A stretch of DNA of 64,000 nt from an uncultured Butyricimonas sp. (GTDB lineage Bacteria > Bacteroidota > Bacteroidia > Bacteroidales > Marinifilaceae). The notes under the pieces were generated by a model. The model worked only from the letters and a program-made list of their open reading frames with translations, did no database searches and was not told where the DNA came from. Shown piece by piece: positions 16,049 to 25,442 of this stretch (position 1 is the first letter of the stretch; every line of letters begins with the position of its first letter). The DNA is taken from assembly GCA_944321845.1 (NCBI GenBank), contig CALUMT010000014.1, forward strand, positions 39,792 through 103,791, written 5' to 3'. Position numbers and translations under genes: made by a program.

Positions 16049-18391
16049 TTAAAAATTATAGATCCAAGTAACAGAAGGAACAAACGTGAATAAACTCCAT
16101 GCCCGTGTAGTAATTTTTCCATCTTTCCATTTATGATACATAATCGAGGGATTGCGCCGTCCGTAAATATTATAAACACCAAATAACCAAGAACTTCCCT
16201 TATTCTTACGATTATTCAAGGAATACGTGACATCCAAATGGTGACAAGCCGGTAATCGAACATTATTCGGGTGTTCAATGTACTCCCAGGCATTTGGGAA
16301 GTAATTACCTGTTTCCACCTCCGGTGGTGGAGTCGTCACGAACAATTGCTTCCCGAGAGAAATATAATTCCCGGAAGCATAAGTAAAAGTCAAGGTAAGA
16401 TTTTTCATGAAACGGTCACCTTCCCGCTCCGGGATATGATAATTTGCCACGATGCATAACTTGTGACGCCGATCATATTCAAACGGGAACCAATTGTTCT
16501 CGCAGATTTCCTTGAACCTCCGTTCAGATTTAGACAAAGAATAAGCTACCCATCCAGATACGATACCCTCCGTTCGTCGTAACATCATATCCACTCCATA
16601 GGCATGCCCATCACCAACCTGCACGTGTTCCTGCCAACTGTCACCCTTGTCCTTTACGAAACGTACCCCATCCCGATAACGTAACACTTTGCTCATAAAA
16701 CGGTCATATACTTCCGCCGAGAATTCCCAACCGCTGTCCCACACTCGAGAGATTCCGATGCTAAACAAATCAGAACGTCCTGGGGCAATCCGTTCCGTGG
16801 CAGGAACCCACAAATCCGTATTCATCCCCACCGCTGTATTTACCAGCAAATGCATCGGCTGTTGAGCTCTCACCCAAGCAGCCTTCAATATAAAACCTTT
16901 CCCAGAACGGTAATCAACCGTCAAACGAGGTTGTAAACAAACATACGTTTTCTGCCCAGTCCGCTGCATATCCAAACGCAAACCGACATTCAGATTCCAA
17001 CGCTCTCCCAACTGCCACTCGTCTTCCGCATAAACAGAGAAAGCATATAACCTTCCAGCCGTAGAATCCCGAACCTTGCTCTTGAATTGCAAACTCCCGA
17101 CATATGACATTTCCGGCAGAAAATTCAACCGGGAAATTCCCCCGCCAAAACGCAGGTAATGGCGAGTATCACAACGAAAATCAAAATCCACTTTCAACGT
17201 CATATCCTCCAAATGTGAATTCACTCGAGCCTCATCCCGACGACCATATTCCGCGTTAAACATCTCAATTTTCTGATTATTGTCAAATCGGCTATAATAC
17301 ATCGTCACGTTCGAGAAAAGACGGGAAGAAAAAAGATGGTTCCATCGTCCGGCCACACTCAAATTTCCCCAGTAAAAATGTACACGGTCAGGTTTTTTAC
17401 TGTGGGAATCCTTCCATTCCCCGAAATGGGAATCCCGCCCGTTATAGAAACTTAAAAACACCTTGTTACTCTTGTCTATTTCCCAATTCAGTTTCGCATT
17501 CAAATCGTAAAAATTATACCCTATGGCATAATCACTTCCGGCAACCAGAAGCCCTAATCGAAATACACCATCTAACCATGTCCGCCGAGCCGAAACAAGA
17601 AAAGAAGCCTTATCACGTTTTAAAGGACCTTCCAATATAACCGAACCTGCCACAGGACTCAAATGAAAATTTCCGGAAAATTGCTTACTATTCCCCTCCC
17701 GCATCGTCATATCTACCACTCCGGCCAAATGCCCACCATAACGGGCCGGTAAACTTCCCGAGTGAAGTGTAACACCTTGCAAGGCATCTCCATTAAAAGC
17801 GGAAAAATAACCAAACGCGTGATTCACATTATACACTGGCAAACCATCCAACAGGAATTGTACCTGATCCGGACTTCCTCCCCGCACACTGAAACCAGCC
17901 ATTCCTTCCTGCCCACCATTTACTCCAGGCAAAAAATGCAAGGCCTTGAATACATCCGCTTCTCCCAGAACCGTTGCTATATTTCTCACCTGACTGGTAG
18001 ACAAAGTATAGGTTCCCAAATCAGGAGACAACTTCCTTGCTCCCGCGGCTCGTACATTCACCTCTTGCAATTGATATCCAGATACTAACTTCACAATCAA
18101 CATAGTATCTTTCAATATATGCAAATTCACCTGTTGGGAAACAAATCCCACGTAACTTACTAACAGGGAATGTTGCCCCGGTGGCAGAGTAATAGAAAAA
18201 AATCCATAAGCATTTGTCACAACTCCCAAGCGAGTACTATCTTCGTATAAAGTAGCACCAGGCAACCGTTCCCCGGTGGCCTTATCCTCGATATAACCAT
18301 ATACCGTAACTTTCTCCTGTGCCAACGCAATCTCGGCAAATAGTATTCCCATCAACCATAATATTCCAATCCTCCTCATCGCCTCAATCAT
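16049..18391 (-). CDS. TonB-dependent receptor paired with a DUF4249 lipoprotein
   Basis: A 780-residue outer-membrane receptor. It has a signal peptide to about residue 24, a carboxypeptidase-regulatory-like domain (VTVYGYIEDKATGERLPGAT onward, about 27-110), a plug (GEADVFKALHFLPGVNGGQE, then FSVRGGSPDQVQFLLDG) and a barrel ending in WIYNF. There is no STN sensor domain. Its start overlaps the stop of the DUF4249 gene by 8 bases, so the two are translationally coupled. Receptor/DUF4249 pairs are recurrent in Bacteroidetes; the ligand is unknown. Confidence 0.92.
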   Translation of the reverse strand: MIEAMRRIGILWLMGILFAEIALAQEKVTVYGYIEDKATGERLPGATLYEDSTRLGVVTNAYGFFSITLPPGQHSLLVSYVGFVSQQVNLHILKDTMLIVKLVSGYQLQEVNVRAAGARKLSPDLGTYTLSTSQVRNIATVLGEADVFKALHFLPGVNGGQEGMAGFSVRGGSPDQVQFLLDGLPVYNVNHAFGYFSAFNGDALQGVTLHSGSLPARYGGHLAGVVDMTMREGNSKQFSGNFHLSPVAGSVILEGPLKRDKASFLVSARRTWLDGVFRLGLLVAGSDYAIGYNFYDLNAKLNWEIDKSNKVFLSFYNGRDSHFGEWKDSHSKKPDRVHFYWGNLSVAGRWNHLFSSRLFSNVTMYYSRFDNNQKIEMFNAEYGRRDEARVNSHLEDMTLKVDFDFRCDTRHYLRFGGGISRLNFLPEMSYVGSLQFKSKVRDSTAGRLYAFSVYAEDEWQLGERWNLNVGLRLDMQRTGQKTYVCLQPRLTVDYRSGKGFILKAAWVRAQQPMHLLVNTAVGMNTDLWVPATERIAPGRSDLFSIGISRVWDSGWEFSAEVYDRFMSKVLRYRDGVRFVKDKGDSWQEHVQVGDGHAYGVDMMLRRTEGIVSGWVAYSLSKSERRFKEICENNWFPFEYDRRHKLCIVANYHIPEREGDRFMKNLTLTFTYASGNYISLGKQLFVTTPPPEVETGNYFPNAWEYIEHPNNVRLPACHHLDVTYSLNNRKNKGSSWLFGVYNIYGRRNPSIMYHKWKDGKITTRAWSLFTFVPSVTWIYNF

Positions 18392-19364
18392 TTAAATCGT
18401 TAAAAGATTCATCTTTCACCTTTCGGAAAACTCGTTCTTTTACATCAACAAAACGCACATAGGAAGCCACCAGTCCGAGACCGTTTCTCACATTAGAATA
18501 AGTCCATAATGGCGTGTAGAACAGAGGTAAACTCTCCATATTCCATAAATACTCCTGGTTCATGATAGCCGAGCGCAAATAGTGGTCATAATGTTCATCA
18601 AGACTCAATATAAAATGCATTCCTACTAGATAAGAATAGTAACCATTGTATTCCATGCGGTCATTCCCCAAAGGCCCACCCACATATTCCAGCATTAGTC
18701 TTTGCCCATCAAACCCTGCATCTTCTACTCGAACAAAATAATCGTATTCAGCGGGAACTTCCTCCTCATAATCAAATGTACGATTAAAAGGATCCGCTAA
18801 CGTACTATTTGTCTCTATATATGATGGTAATTCAAATCTCGTCGGACGTGTCGTGTCACCAAATGTTATTCCACGACAATAAGACAGCCAGTAATAATTC
18901 TTTTCTCCAGGAATATCCCGCCAACAATTTATCACCCGGTGGCGTATTGTATCATACGTAATACTCGCCTCCCGTATGGGTAAGGGTACTCGAGTTTCTC
19001 CCCATACGCGATCCCGATCCTTCATCCAAACCTCCACTTTATATATTGTTCCCTCCATTACTCGATGAGATAACACGTACCATCCTTCTCCCCGATAAAC
19101 AGCCTTACCTATCTCCTTTCCATCGCCATATAACCACACGGAAGCCAGTTCCTCTGCCCGAAAGTCCGCCGTATCATACACGGCCTTCGTCCAAGTAACT
19201 CGTACACGTACAGAATCATCCCCCGCACGCAAAATACAACTTAACACAGGAAGCGCTTCCCCTTTTCCCAAGTTTAAAACCATTTCCCGTTCACATCCAC
19301 CCCACACTATTCCTAGCATAGAAACCCACAGAAATTTGGTATAAAATCTCATCATCTTTCTCAT
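18384..19364 (-). CDS. DUF4249 family lipoprotein
   Basis: The protein has about 326 residues from the chosen ATG at 19364 (MRKMMRFYTKFLWVSM). An upstream in-frame ATG at 19415 would add 17 residues that do not look like a signal sequence. The lipobox is IVWGGC, giving a lipid-anchored mature protein starting CEREMVLN. The remaining beta-rich sequence (VRVRVTWTKAVYDTADF, YKVEVWMKDRDRVWGET, PGEKNYYWLSYC) matches the DUF4249 family. It is translationally coupled to the downstream receptor and is probably its surface-exposed binding partner, by analogy with SusD-type pairing; that role is inference. Confidence 0.85.
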   Translation of the reverse strand: MRKMMRFYTKFLWVSMLGIVWGGCEREMVLNLGKGEALPVLSCILRAGDDSVRVRVTWTKAVYDTADFRAEELASVWLYGDGKEIGKAVYRGEGWYVLSHRVMEGTIYKVEVWMKDRDRVWGETRVPLPIREASITYDTIRHRVINCWRDIPGEKNYYWLSYCRGITFGDTTRPTRFELPSYIETNSTLADPFNRTFDYEEEVPAEYDYFVRVEDAGFDGQRLMLEYVGGPLGNDRMEYNGYYSYLVGMHFILSLDEHYDHYLRSAIMNQEYLWNMESLPLFYTPLWTYSNVRNGLGLVASYVRFVDVKERVFRKVKDESFNDLND

Positions 19365-19529
19365 AATTTTATTTGTAAACAAATCATCCTTTATTAGAAA
19401 GAGTGAAAAGGACATCCTATCCCCACATCTAAAATCTCAAAAAATCATAAAATCTTCATCCTATCAAATTTCCCCTATTCTTCCCCGTATATAATCCACT
19501 GTTCATCAGTATTTCACGTTGAGCATTTC

Positions 19530-19603
19530 CGTATCAATTCCGTATCATCTGCGTATCAATAGCGTAAAAATACGCAAATGATATGCAGATAATATGCAAT
19601 TTT
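19530..19603. repeat. 11-bp phased repeat array with inverted half
   Basis: CGTATCA begins at 19530, 19541 and 19552, and CGTA at 19563: four words at exactly 11-base spacing. TACGC at 19571 and TATGC at 19582 and 19593 continue at 11-base spacing as reverse-complement copies. The centre GCGTAAAAATACGC (19562-19575) is a hairpin with an AAAA loop, so the whole array can fold into a long imperfect stem of 11-bp units. Confidence 0.8.
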
Positions 19604-19706
19604 ATAACGAGCTATTGATTGTAAATAGCCGTTTACCACGGATAAAATAGAGAGCAAACTACCAATTGTACAGAAATTTACGAGGTATAATTCTAATGTA
19701 AAATAG

Positions 19707-19886
19707 GGTAACCCTAATGTACTTATATGTCATTAAAGTTACCCATTTACAACCGACATTCTCAATAACGTGCTACATTTCTGTCGATATTTCTCTACAG
19801 AAATATACATTACCAATTAATCAAATAAACCATGAATCATTCTTTGTATTTCTACTCATAAAACTCAAAAAGACACAAAACCCCTA
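19707..19886. repeat. Structured intergenic element, copy B
   Basis: It has the same order of parts as copy A. An imperfect hairpin opens with GGTAAC (19707-19712) and closes with GTTACC (19738-19743). A 35-base segment (19738-19772) differs from copy A by only two single-base indels. A second hairpin, TTTCTGT/ACAGAAA, spans about 19778-19803. The terminal CACAAAACCCCTAC is at 19873-19886. The stems differ from those of copy A but still pair. Confidence 0.6.
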
Positions 19887-19930
19887 CGCCCACAATCTAA
19901 AAAAATCATAAAATATTTTCCGGTCACTCA

Positions 19931-20419
19931 TCAACGGGAAATCCATTCCACAAAGCGGTCAGCATAGGCAATATAGAGTAATACCCAAGCCAAAAAACGC
20001 GAGAAACGGCCAAGCAACATGTAAAAAGCGGAGAGCCTGGGGCTAACACGATAAAAACCAAGGGCAATGGCAAATATATCCCCCACCAGGGGTAACCAGG
20101 TAAATAGAGCCAACCATGCCCCGAAACGTTCCACCCGCTGTTGTTGGCGGATCAATTGCTCTTTCTTTACCTTAAACCAGCGTTCAAGCCAATCCCAACG
20201 TCCCAGCCAACCTATCCAGTAAGAAGTAAGTCCACCCAGCCAATTTCCCAAGGTGGCGATCACCAGACACCACCACACGTCAGCCCCCAACGCCAACACC
20301 CCGACGAGCAACAAATCCGCGCTCATCGGTATCACCGTGGACGCGAGAAACGAGCCCACGAATAATCCCAGGTATCCCCATTCTGCCAAAGCTTCCATGT
20401 CCGCTATCATTAAATTCAA
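19931..20419 (-). CDS. YqaA-type DedA/SNARE-associated membrane protein
   Basis: A 162-residue inner-membrane protein of the small DedA branch. Features include the GYLGLFVGSFLAST entry helix, the polar TLGNWLGGLTSYWIGWLG segment and the LPLVGDIFAIALGFYRVSP re-entrant-like segment, with about four hydrophobic stretches. DedA-superfamily proteins are linked to lipid-carrier or phospholipid translocation; for the YqaA group the substrate is unknown. It is divergent from the M20 hydrolase gene. Confidence 0.85.
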   Translation of the reverse strand: MNLMIADMEALAEWGYLGLFVGSFLASTVIPMSADLLLVGVLALGADVWWCLVIATLGNWLGGLTSYWIGWLGRWDWLERWFKVKKEQLIRQQQRVERFGAWLALFTWLPLVGDIFAIALGFYRVSPRLSAFYMLLGRFSRFLAWVLLYIAYADRFVEWISR

Positions 20420-20464
20420 GGTGTAAAGATAATAAAGATTGAACGTTTTTCCCGTTTTACTCGC

Positions 20465-20472
20465 TACCTTTG
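20465..20472 (+). promoter_or_regulatory. -7 element for the M20 hydrolase gene
   Basis: TACCTTTG is a full match to TAnnTTTG. It overlaps an upstream in-frame TTG at 20470, which argues that the real start is the ATG at 20503. Confidence 0.6.
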
Positions 20473-20502
20473 CCCCGTGAAATAAAACAAAAGACGAACA
20501 CT

Positions 20503-21633
20503 ATGGACTTTACCAGTATACGCCGGGAATTACACCGGTATCCCGAACTATCGGGCGAAGAAAAAGAAACGGCCTCACGCGTGGAGGATATATTAAAAAC
20601 ATTAGAACCCACTAAAATCATCCGTCACGTCGGCGGGCACGGTATCCTGGCCGAATACGTGTTCCCGGGTGAAGGCCCCACCCTTTTGTTCCGAGCCGAC
20701 ATGGACGCCGTTGCCGTGGAGGAACCGACAGACCTCTGTCCCTATCATTCCTGCCACCCGGGAGTGGCGCATAAATGCGGGCATGACGGGCATACCGCAA
20801 CCCTGCTACGCTTCGCCAAACATTTACACGAACATCCCCTACCCGCTGGACGGGTATTATTATTGTTCCAACCCGCCGAGGAAACGGGTGCCGGAGCCCG
20901 GGCTGTTCTGGAAGACAAGGTGTTGGAAGAATACCGGATTGACAAGGCTTTCGCTTACCACAATATTCCCGGTTCCCCGCTGGGAGAAGTGCTTTGCCGG
21001 AAAGGCAGTTTTACCTGCGCGGTGGTAAGCGTGGCCATCACGCTCACGGGCAAGACATCGCATGCCGCCGAACCGCAAAATGGTATCAATCCTGGAGCAG
21101 CCACTGCCGACATCGTGCGGGAAGTGCTTCGTTGGAACAATACCGACAAGACTGCCGAGGACTATTTCCTGGCCACCCTGGTGGAAATACGAGTCGGCGA
21201 AGAAGCCTATGGAGTCTCTGCCGGAGAAGGTGTCATCCGCTTCACGTTGCGGGCCAAAACCGACAATGTACTGCACCAGCATACCCGCCGCCTGGAGGAA
21301 CTGGTCGCTTCCATCTGCGAACAAACAGAGGGGTTGCAGCATAGTATCACCCACGTGGAACCGTTCTCCGCCAACGAGAACGACAAAGCGTGCACGGACA
21401 TCATCCGGGAAGCCGCCCGTCAGGAAGGACTGGCCTACACGGAACTTTCCCAACCGTTCAGTTGGGGGGAAGATTTCGGACTTTTCACGAATCACTATCC
21501 CGGGGCATTATTCGGTCTGGGTGCCGGGGAAAACTGTCCCCCGTTACACTCCGCCCGTTACGATTTCCCGGACACGCTCATCGAGACCGGAGCAGCCATG
21601 TTCTATCGCATGGCCGTCCTGTCCATTCAATAA
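20503..21633 (+). CDS. M20-family amidohydrolase (N-acyl-amino-acid or hippurate hydrolase type)
   Basis: A 376-residue metal-dependent hydrolase from the ATG at 20503 (MDFTSIRRELHRYPELSGEE). Metal-site segments of the M20D group are present: RADMDAVAVEEPT, HKCGHDGHTATLL, FQPAEETGAGAR and HNIPGSPLGEV. The fold has a catalytic domain interrupted by a dimerisation domain with GKTSHAAEPQNGINPG. Family members remove acyl groups from amino acids; the precise substrate is not visible. It converges with the clostripain-type gene. Confidence 0.9.
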   Translation: MDFTSIRRELHRYPELSGEEKETASRVEDILKTLEPTKIIRHVGGHGILAEYVFPGEGPTLLFRADMDAVAVEEPTDLCPYHSCHPGVAHKCGHDGHTATLLRFAKHLHEHPLPAGRVLLLFQPAEETGAGARAVLEDKVLEEYRIDKAFAYHNIPGSPLGEVLCRKGSFTCAVVSVAITLTGKTSHAAEPQNGINPGAATADIVREVLRWNNTDKTAEDYFLATLVEIRVGEEAYGVSAGEGVIRFTLRAKTDNVLHQHTRRLEELVASICEQTEGLQHSITHVEPFSANENDKACTDIIREAARQEGLAYTELSQPFSWGEDFGLFTNHYPGALFGLGAGENCPPLHSARYDFPDTLIETGAAMFYRMAVLSIQ

Positions 21634-21646
21634 ACCAAAAGGCTAT

Positions 21647-22852
21647 TTATTCCCCGTAAACACGGAACCAGGAGAGCGTCTGGTAATAATTCCCGTAATT
21701 CCAGGCTGCAGAAGGGACAAAGACATTCACCCCGCTGAATTTATCGGCGGGGATTTCTCCCCTGTTATAAAATGGATTCACGCAGATCTTATAAAGGACA
21801 ATATCATCCAAGGCTTCCTTAACCCGGGAACTCTCTTCGTCCGAACGACTCATCCGAACCAGGTAATCACCTAAATCATAAAATATCGGGTTCGTGTAAT
21901 CAATCAACGGGTAACGATATACCTCATCCTTTCGCAACGTGCTCACTTCATCGAACCGGCCACTCAGCACATCCCCGCAAACCGCGTAAAAAGCGTCCAT
22001 TCCAGCCATATTCACCAGCGCCGCCGTACCAAAGGAAGAACTCATGGCCGCGTAATGCTCGTGATACAAATCACATACCCGCTTCAGACCGTCAACCAAC
22101 TGCTCCCCTTTCCCCCACAGGTAAGGCAATATGTCCCCGTACGGGTACCCCTCTATAGGTGTTTCCGTGCACGAGGCTACCACGTAACGCACCTCGTCCC
22201 GTAAAGCATATAATACCTCGATGGAAGACATGTAGCAAGCATCCCACAACAAGAAATCCAACCCCTCGGGGAAAGCCCGATCCAAGGCCTCCGCCATATC
22301 CGCCACGTCCATGTGATTTCCGCCATCCACCCCAAATGAACGGGAATGTACCCAATTCACCGAAGAAAGTCCATCCGCGGGGACAGACCGACGGACACGC
22401 CCTCCTTCCACATCATAGGAGAAACCATGTTGCGACACCCAAGCATCGGCATGGGATCCCCACACCAACCCGTAGGATTCCGCCGGATAGAGGGTTTTCA
22501 TTTCATTCACCACCTGCACGAAAGTTTCCGGGTCCGTAGAATCCATCTCCTCGTACTCTTTGATTATTTCCCGGGTAAATCCTCCTTTCCCATCCGAACG
22601 CACCCCGATAAGCTGCGGGTTACCGCTCGTGGCATCCAGGTATATCACCACGTTGCCGTCGTAAGCATCACTCCAGTTGTCCACGACATCCTCGATATTC
22701 TTCTTCAGGGAAGAGGATATGCTTCCGCCATCATCGGCAAACATATACATCATCAATGTTCTCGATTTGCAGGGATCTTCCGATTCCTTCGTGCAGGAAA
22801 CGAAGACCAGTAACAATAGCAACCAGGTATATTGTATAAAAAATCGTTTCAT
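21647..22852 (-). CDS. Clostripain-type (C11) cysteine protease lipoprotein
   Basis: A 401-residue surface or periplasmic lipoprotein with signal MKRFFIQYTWLLLLLVFVSC (lipobox FVSC). The C11 fold is marked by LMMYMFADDGGSISSSLKKN and YGLVWGSHADAW with the catalytic His. FLLWDACYMSSIEVLY carries the catalytic Cys, and VASCTETPIEGYPYG follows. Clostripain-like enzymes cleave after basic residues, and some are auto-activated. It lies downstream of the U32 gene on the same strand. Confidence 0.9.
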   Translation of the reverse strand: MKRFFIQYTWLLLLLVFVSCTKESEDPCKSRTLMMYMFADDGGSISSSLKKNIEDVVDNWSDAYDGNVVIYLDATSGNPQLIGVRSDGKGGFTREIIKEYEEMDSTDPETFVQVVNEMKTLYPAESYGLVWGSHADAWVSQHGFSYDVEGGRVRRSVPADGLSSVNWVHSRSFGVDGGNHMDVADMAEALDRAFPEGLDFLLWDACYMSSIEVLYALRDEVRYVVASCTETPIEGYPYGDILPYLWGKGEQLVDGLKRVCDLYHEHYAAMSSSFGTAALVNMAGMDAFYAVCGDVLSGRFDEVSTLRKDEVYRYPLIDYTNPIFYDLGDYLVRMSRSDEESSRVKEALDDIVLYKICVNPFYNRGEIPADKFSGVNVFVPSAAWNYGNYYQTLSWFRVYGE

Positions 22853-22912
22853 TATCCATCATTTAAAACAAGCGCCAAGGTAAGCATTTTCCCGTTCTTC
22901 TCAAAACGGTTC

Positions 22913-24727
22913 TCAAGCCAGTGTCCGTATTTTCATGAAACAGGCGGCACAATCGAATTCCAACCGGAAACGCCCCAGCGGATTCACCAGGTAAAGAGGA
23001 TACTGCACGCCTTTATCCCGTCCCTGTTTCCGACACAAGCCCAACTCGTGAAGCAGACAGTAGCGCGTTGTCATCACCTCCCGTCCCGGTACACGGCCGC
23101 TCTTCTCGAATCCGGACTCAACATTCCCCGCACCATGTTCCCGATAGAAATCAGCCGCCAGCCCATTCACCACGTTCAGTTTCCAATCGGCAGGCAAGGT
23201 ATACGGTACCTCCGCGTGTAGTGGAGTCTGTACCCATTTTTCCCTGTTCTTTTCCCGGGCTGCCGTCAACATCTCCAGCAAATGCCGCCGACAAGCGTTC
23301 AGCGCTGCCGCCGGTACAAAAACGACCTCGTCACCCGTGTATTCCACCCGTGTACACACGTAATCGGTACCCCCGCATTTCCCCAACTGAGTGCATATAC
23401 GTTCCCGTTGAGCCGGATTTTCCGCCAAGGGAAAAGTCTCCTCGCTCATGGACTCAACCCGTACGCCATCTTCATCCTCCGCCTCCAACCACAAATGTCC
23501 CTCCCTACTCCCGGCCGTGATAGCGATACTGATTTTCCGCGTGGAATCCCCCTTTGCCAGGCGGGTCACGAATTCATGGTCATAATTTCGGTACAACACC
23601 GTACCCGGACGCACGTTCACCCGTTCATTACAGATTAACCGGTTGCCCTCCACCCGATTCACCTTGATGCCCCTCAATTCCTGCCCGTCAAAATAGCATA
23701 AACCATCGGCATTATGTATATCCTCCCCGGCTTCCACGACAAGCATGTTCCCCTGACACTGCTTTACTGTCGCCACCCGTTTACCGGTGGATTTCGGGGT
23801 ATCCATGTTCACCAGATGAGCGGGACGACCGGCAAAAAAATACTCCGTGTATCCCCGGTTGAAACTTCGTTCCGGATCCGGGGTGAAGGAGGTATTCACG
23901 ACACCAGATGCTACCCGGGAATATTTCTCCGGATTATTCGCCACGATTTCATTCAAACGTTGGGAATAATAAGCCGTAACATTCGACACGTAATCCGCCT
24001 CTTTCAGGCGCCCCTCTATTTTGAAAGAATCAATTCCCGCTTCAGCCAACTCCGCCAAATGAGCCGAGAGATTCAAATCCTTCAGGGAAAGTACATACTT
24101 GTCATTCACCAACCGGCGCCCCGAGGCATCCTCCACACTCCATTTCATGCGACAAGCCTGGGCACACTCGCCCCGGTTGGCCGAACGCCCCGTAAGGTAA
24201 TGCGACAGATAGCACTGCCCGCTTAGACTGACACACAAGGCTCCATGCACGAAATACTCCAGTTCGGCACGGGTTTCCCGGCGTATCGCCCGAATCTGCT
24301 CCAGCGACAATTCCCGGGCAAGTACGATACGCTGGAATCCCAGTTTATCCAGAAATTTCACCCGTTCCGGATCGTAATTATGCATCTGTGTACTGGCATG
24401 CAAGGCTATCGGCGGCAAATCCAGCTTCAGCAAACCGGGATCCTGCACAATCAACGCATCCACCCCCAGCCGGTACACCTCTTTCACCAACCGTTCGGCC
24501 TCCGCCAATTCCTCGTCGTACAATACCGTATTCAGCGTCATGAACACCCGGCAATAAAAACGGTGAGCGTAATCCACCACCCGGGCCAGGTCTTCCAGCG
24601 AATTGCCGGCCGCTTGCCGCGCCCCAAACGCGGGGCCGCCGATATACACGGCATCCGCCCCGTTGTTGATGGCAGCGACAGACACTTCTGCGTTTCTGGC
24701 CGGTGACAATAATTCCAACTTTCGCAT
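22913..24727 (-). CDS. U32 family protein (peptidase-like / RNA hydroxylation type)
   Basis: A 604-residue U32-family protein. The N-terminal barrel is characteristic: LELLSPARNAEVSVAAIN, GADAVYIGGPAFGAR, VDALIVQDPGLL and HASTQMHNYD. The cysteine set FVHGALCVSLSGQCYLS, then RGECAQACRMKW, matches U32 proteins that bind an iron-sulfur cluster. It is followed by a long C-terminal extension with a CAAC pair near the end. E. coli homologues RlhA and TrhP hydroxylate rRNA or tRNA, whereas others are called collagenases, so the activity here is open. It begins 20 bases after bioD and may be the last gene of the biotin transcript. Confidence 0.85.
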   Translation of the reverse strand: MRKLELLSPARNAEVSVAAINNGADAVYIGGPAFGARQAAGNSLEDLARVVDYAHRFYCRVFMTLNTVLYDEELAEAERLVKEVYRLGVDALIVQDPGLLKLDLPPIALHASTQMHNYDPERVKFLDKLGFQRIVLARELSLEQIRAIRRETRAELEYFVHGALCVSLSGQCYLSHYLTGRSANRGECAQACRMKWSVEDASGRRLVNDKYVLSLKDLNLSAHLAELAEAGIDSFKIEGRLKEADYVSNVTAYYSQRLNEIVANNPEKYSRVASGVVNTSFTPDPERSFNRGYTEYFFAGRPAHLVNMDTPKSTGKRVATVKQCQGNMLVVEAGEDIHNADGLCYFDGQELRGIKVNRVEGNRLICNERVNVRPGTVLYRNYDHEFVTRLAKGDSTRKISIAITAGSREGHLWLEAEDEDGVRVESMSEETFPLAENPAQRERICTQLGKCGGTDYVCTRVEYTGDEVVFVPAAALNACRRHLLEMLTAAREKNREKWVQTPLHAEVPYTLPADWKLNVVNGLAADFYREHGAGNVESGFEKSGRVPGREVMTTRYCLLHELGLCRKQGRDKGVQYPLYLVNPLGRFRLEFDCAACFMKIRTLA

Positions 24728-24747
24728 GATTTTCCCCTTAACAAATA

Positions 24748-25413
24748 TTACATGGTAAACGGAATATCCACGTAATTCCCGTCCTTGATCACGGGCACAT
24801 CCACCAGCTTGGTAGCCGGAAAATGTTCCGCGAGATATTGCCGGATGATGGTTATCGAGTCATTCGTTATCCACTCGCTGTCGTTCGGGAAACGGTTATA
24901 CATCAGGTGAGAGACCCGGATTCCCTGATACCGGCAAGCCTCCAGGCTCAACAGCGTATGGTTGATACTGCCCAACTTGGATGAGGCCACCAGAATAAGC
25001 GGGTAATCATGCTCCCGGATATAGTCAATCGTGAAATACGAACGGGTCACGGGTACATACAGCCCGCCGGCACCTTCCAGCAAGACCACGTCGTACAGGC
25101 TCTCCAGTTTCCGACTGGACTCCTCCACCCGCCGCAGGTCTATCGTCACCTTATCGATTTCCGCGGCCAGATGCGGAGATGCCGGGTATGTCATCACGTA
25201 AGGGCAAGTCGTACCATCCTGATCCACATCCTGCACGGGGATACCCATTATCTCCCGGTGTTTCAGAATATCTTCCGAGATGCCGACACATCCCGTCTGT
25301 ATGAACTTCTGGGTTATCGTGTTCACCCCACGGGCACGCAACGAACGGGCAATGAGTCCCGTCACAATGGATTTTCCCGCATCCGTATCAATTCCACTGA
25401 CAAAATAAATCAT
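24748..25413 (-). CDS. bioD: Dethiobiotin synthetase
   Basis: A 221-residue P-loop enzyme that closes the ureido ring of dethiobiotin from 7,8-diaminopelargonate, CO2 and ATP. The phosphate loop is GIDTDAGKS (7-15); LLEGAGGLYVPV near residue 112 and the ATP-site segment VASSKLGSINHTL follow. It is the last biotin gene of the cluster, 29 bases after bioC. Confidence 0.95.
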   Translation of the reverse strand: MIYFVSGIDTDAGKSIVTGLIARSLRARGVNTITQKFIQTGCVGISEDILKHREIMGIPVQDVDQDGTTCPYVMTYPASPHLAAEIDKVTIDLRRVEESSRKLESLYDVVLLEGAGGLYVPVTRSYFTIDYIREHDYPLILVASSKLGSINHTLLSLEACRYQGIRVSHLMYNRFPNDSEWITNDSITIIRQYLAEHFPATKLVDVPVIKDGNYVDIPFTM

Positions 25414-25442
25414 GATTCCCTCCTTTTTAAAATCTTTATCTG

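Larger units (their letters stand above)
19365..19930. other. Repeat-rich intergenic region upstream of the DUF4249-receptor operon
   Basis: About 560 bases without a credible gene; a 64-codon open frame at 19717-19911 has no coding character. The region contains a phased 11-bp repeat array (19530-19603), structured element copy B (19707-19886) and a short segment near 19424-19452 resembling the tail of copy B (CCCACA-TCTAAAA, AAAATCATAAAAT). Base composition is clearly A+T-rich. Confidence 0.7.

Noticed and set aside
19530-19603. The phased repeats as a miniature CRISPR array
   Set aside because: Units are only 11 bases with no spacers of constant length and no cas genes anywhere in the window.
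19717-19911. 64-codon frame in the receptor intergenic region
   Set aside because: It coincides with structured element copy B and has no matching frame in copy A.
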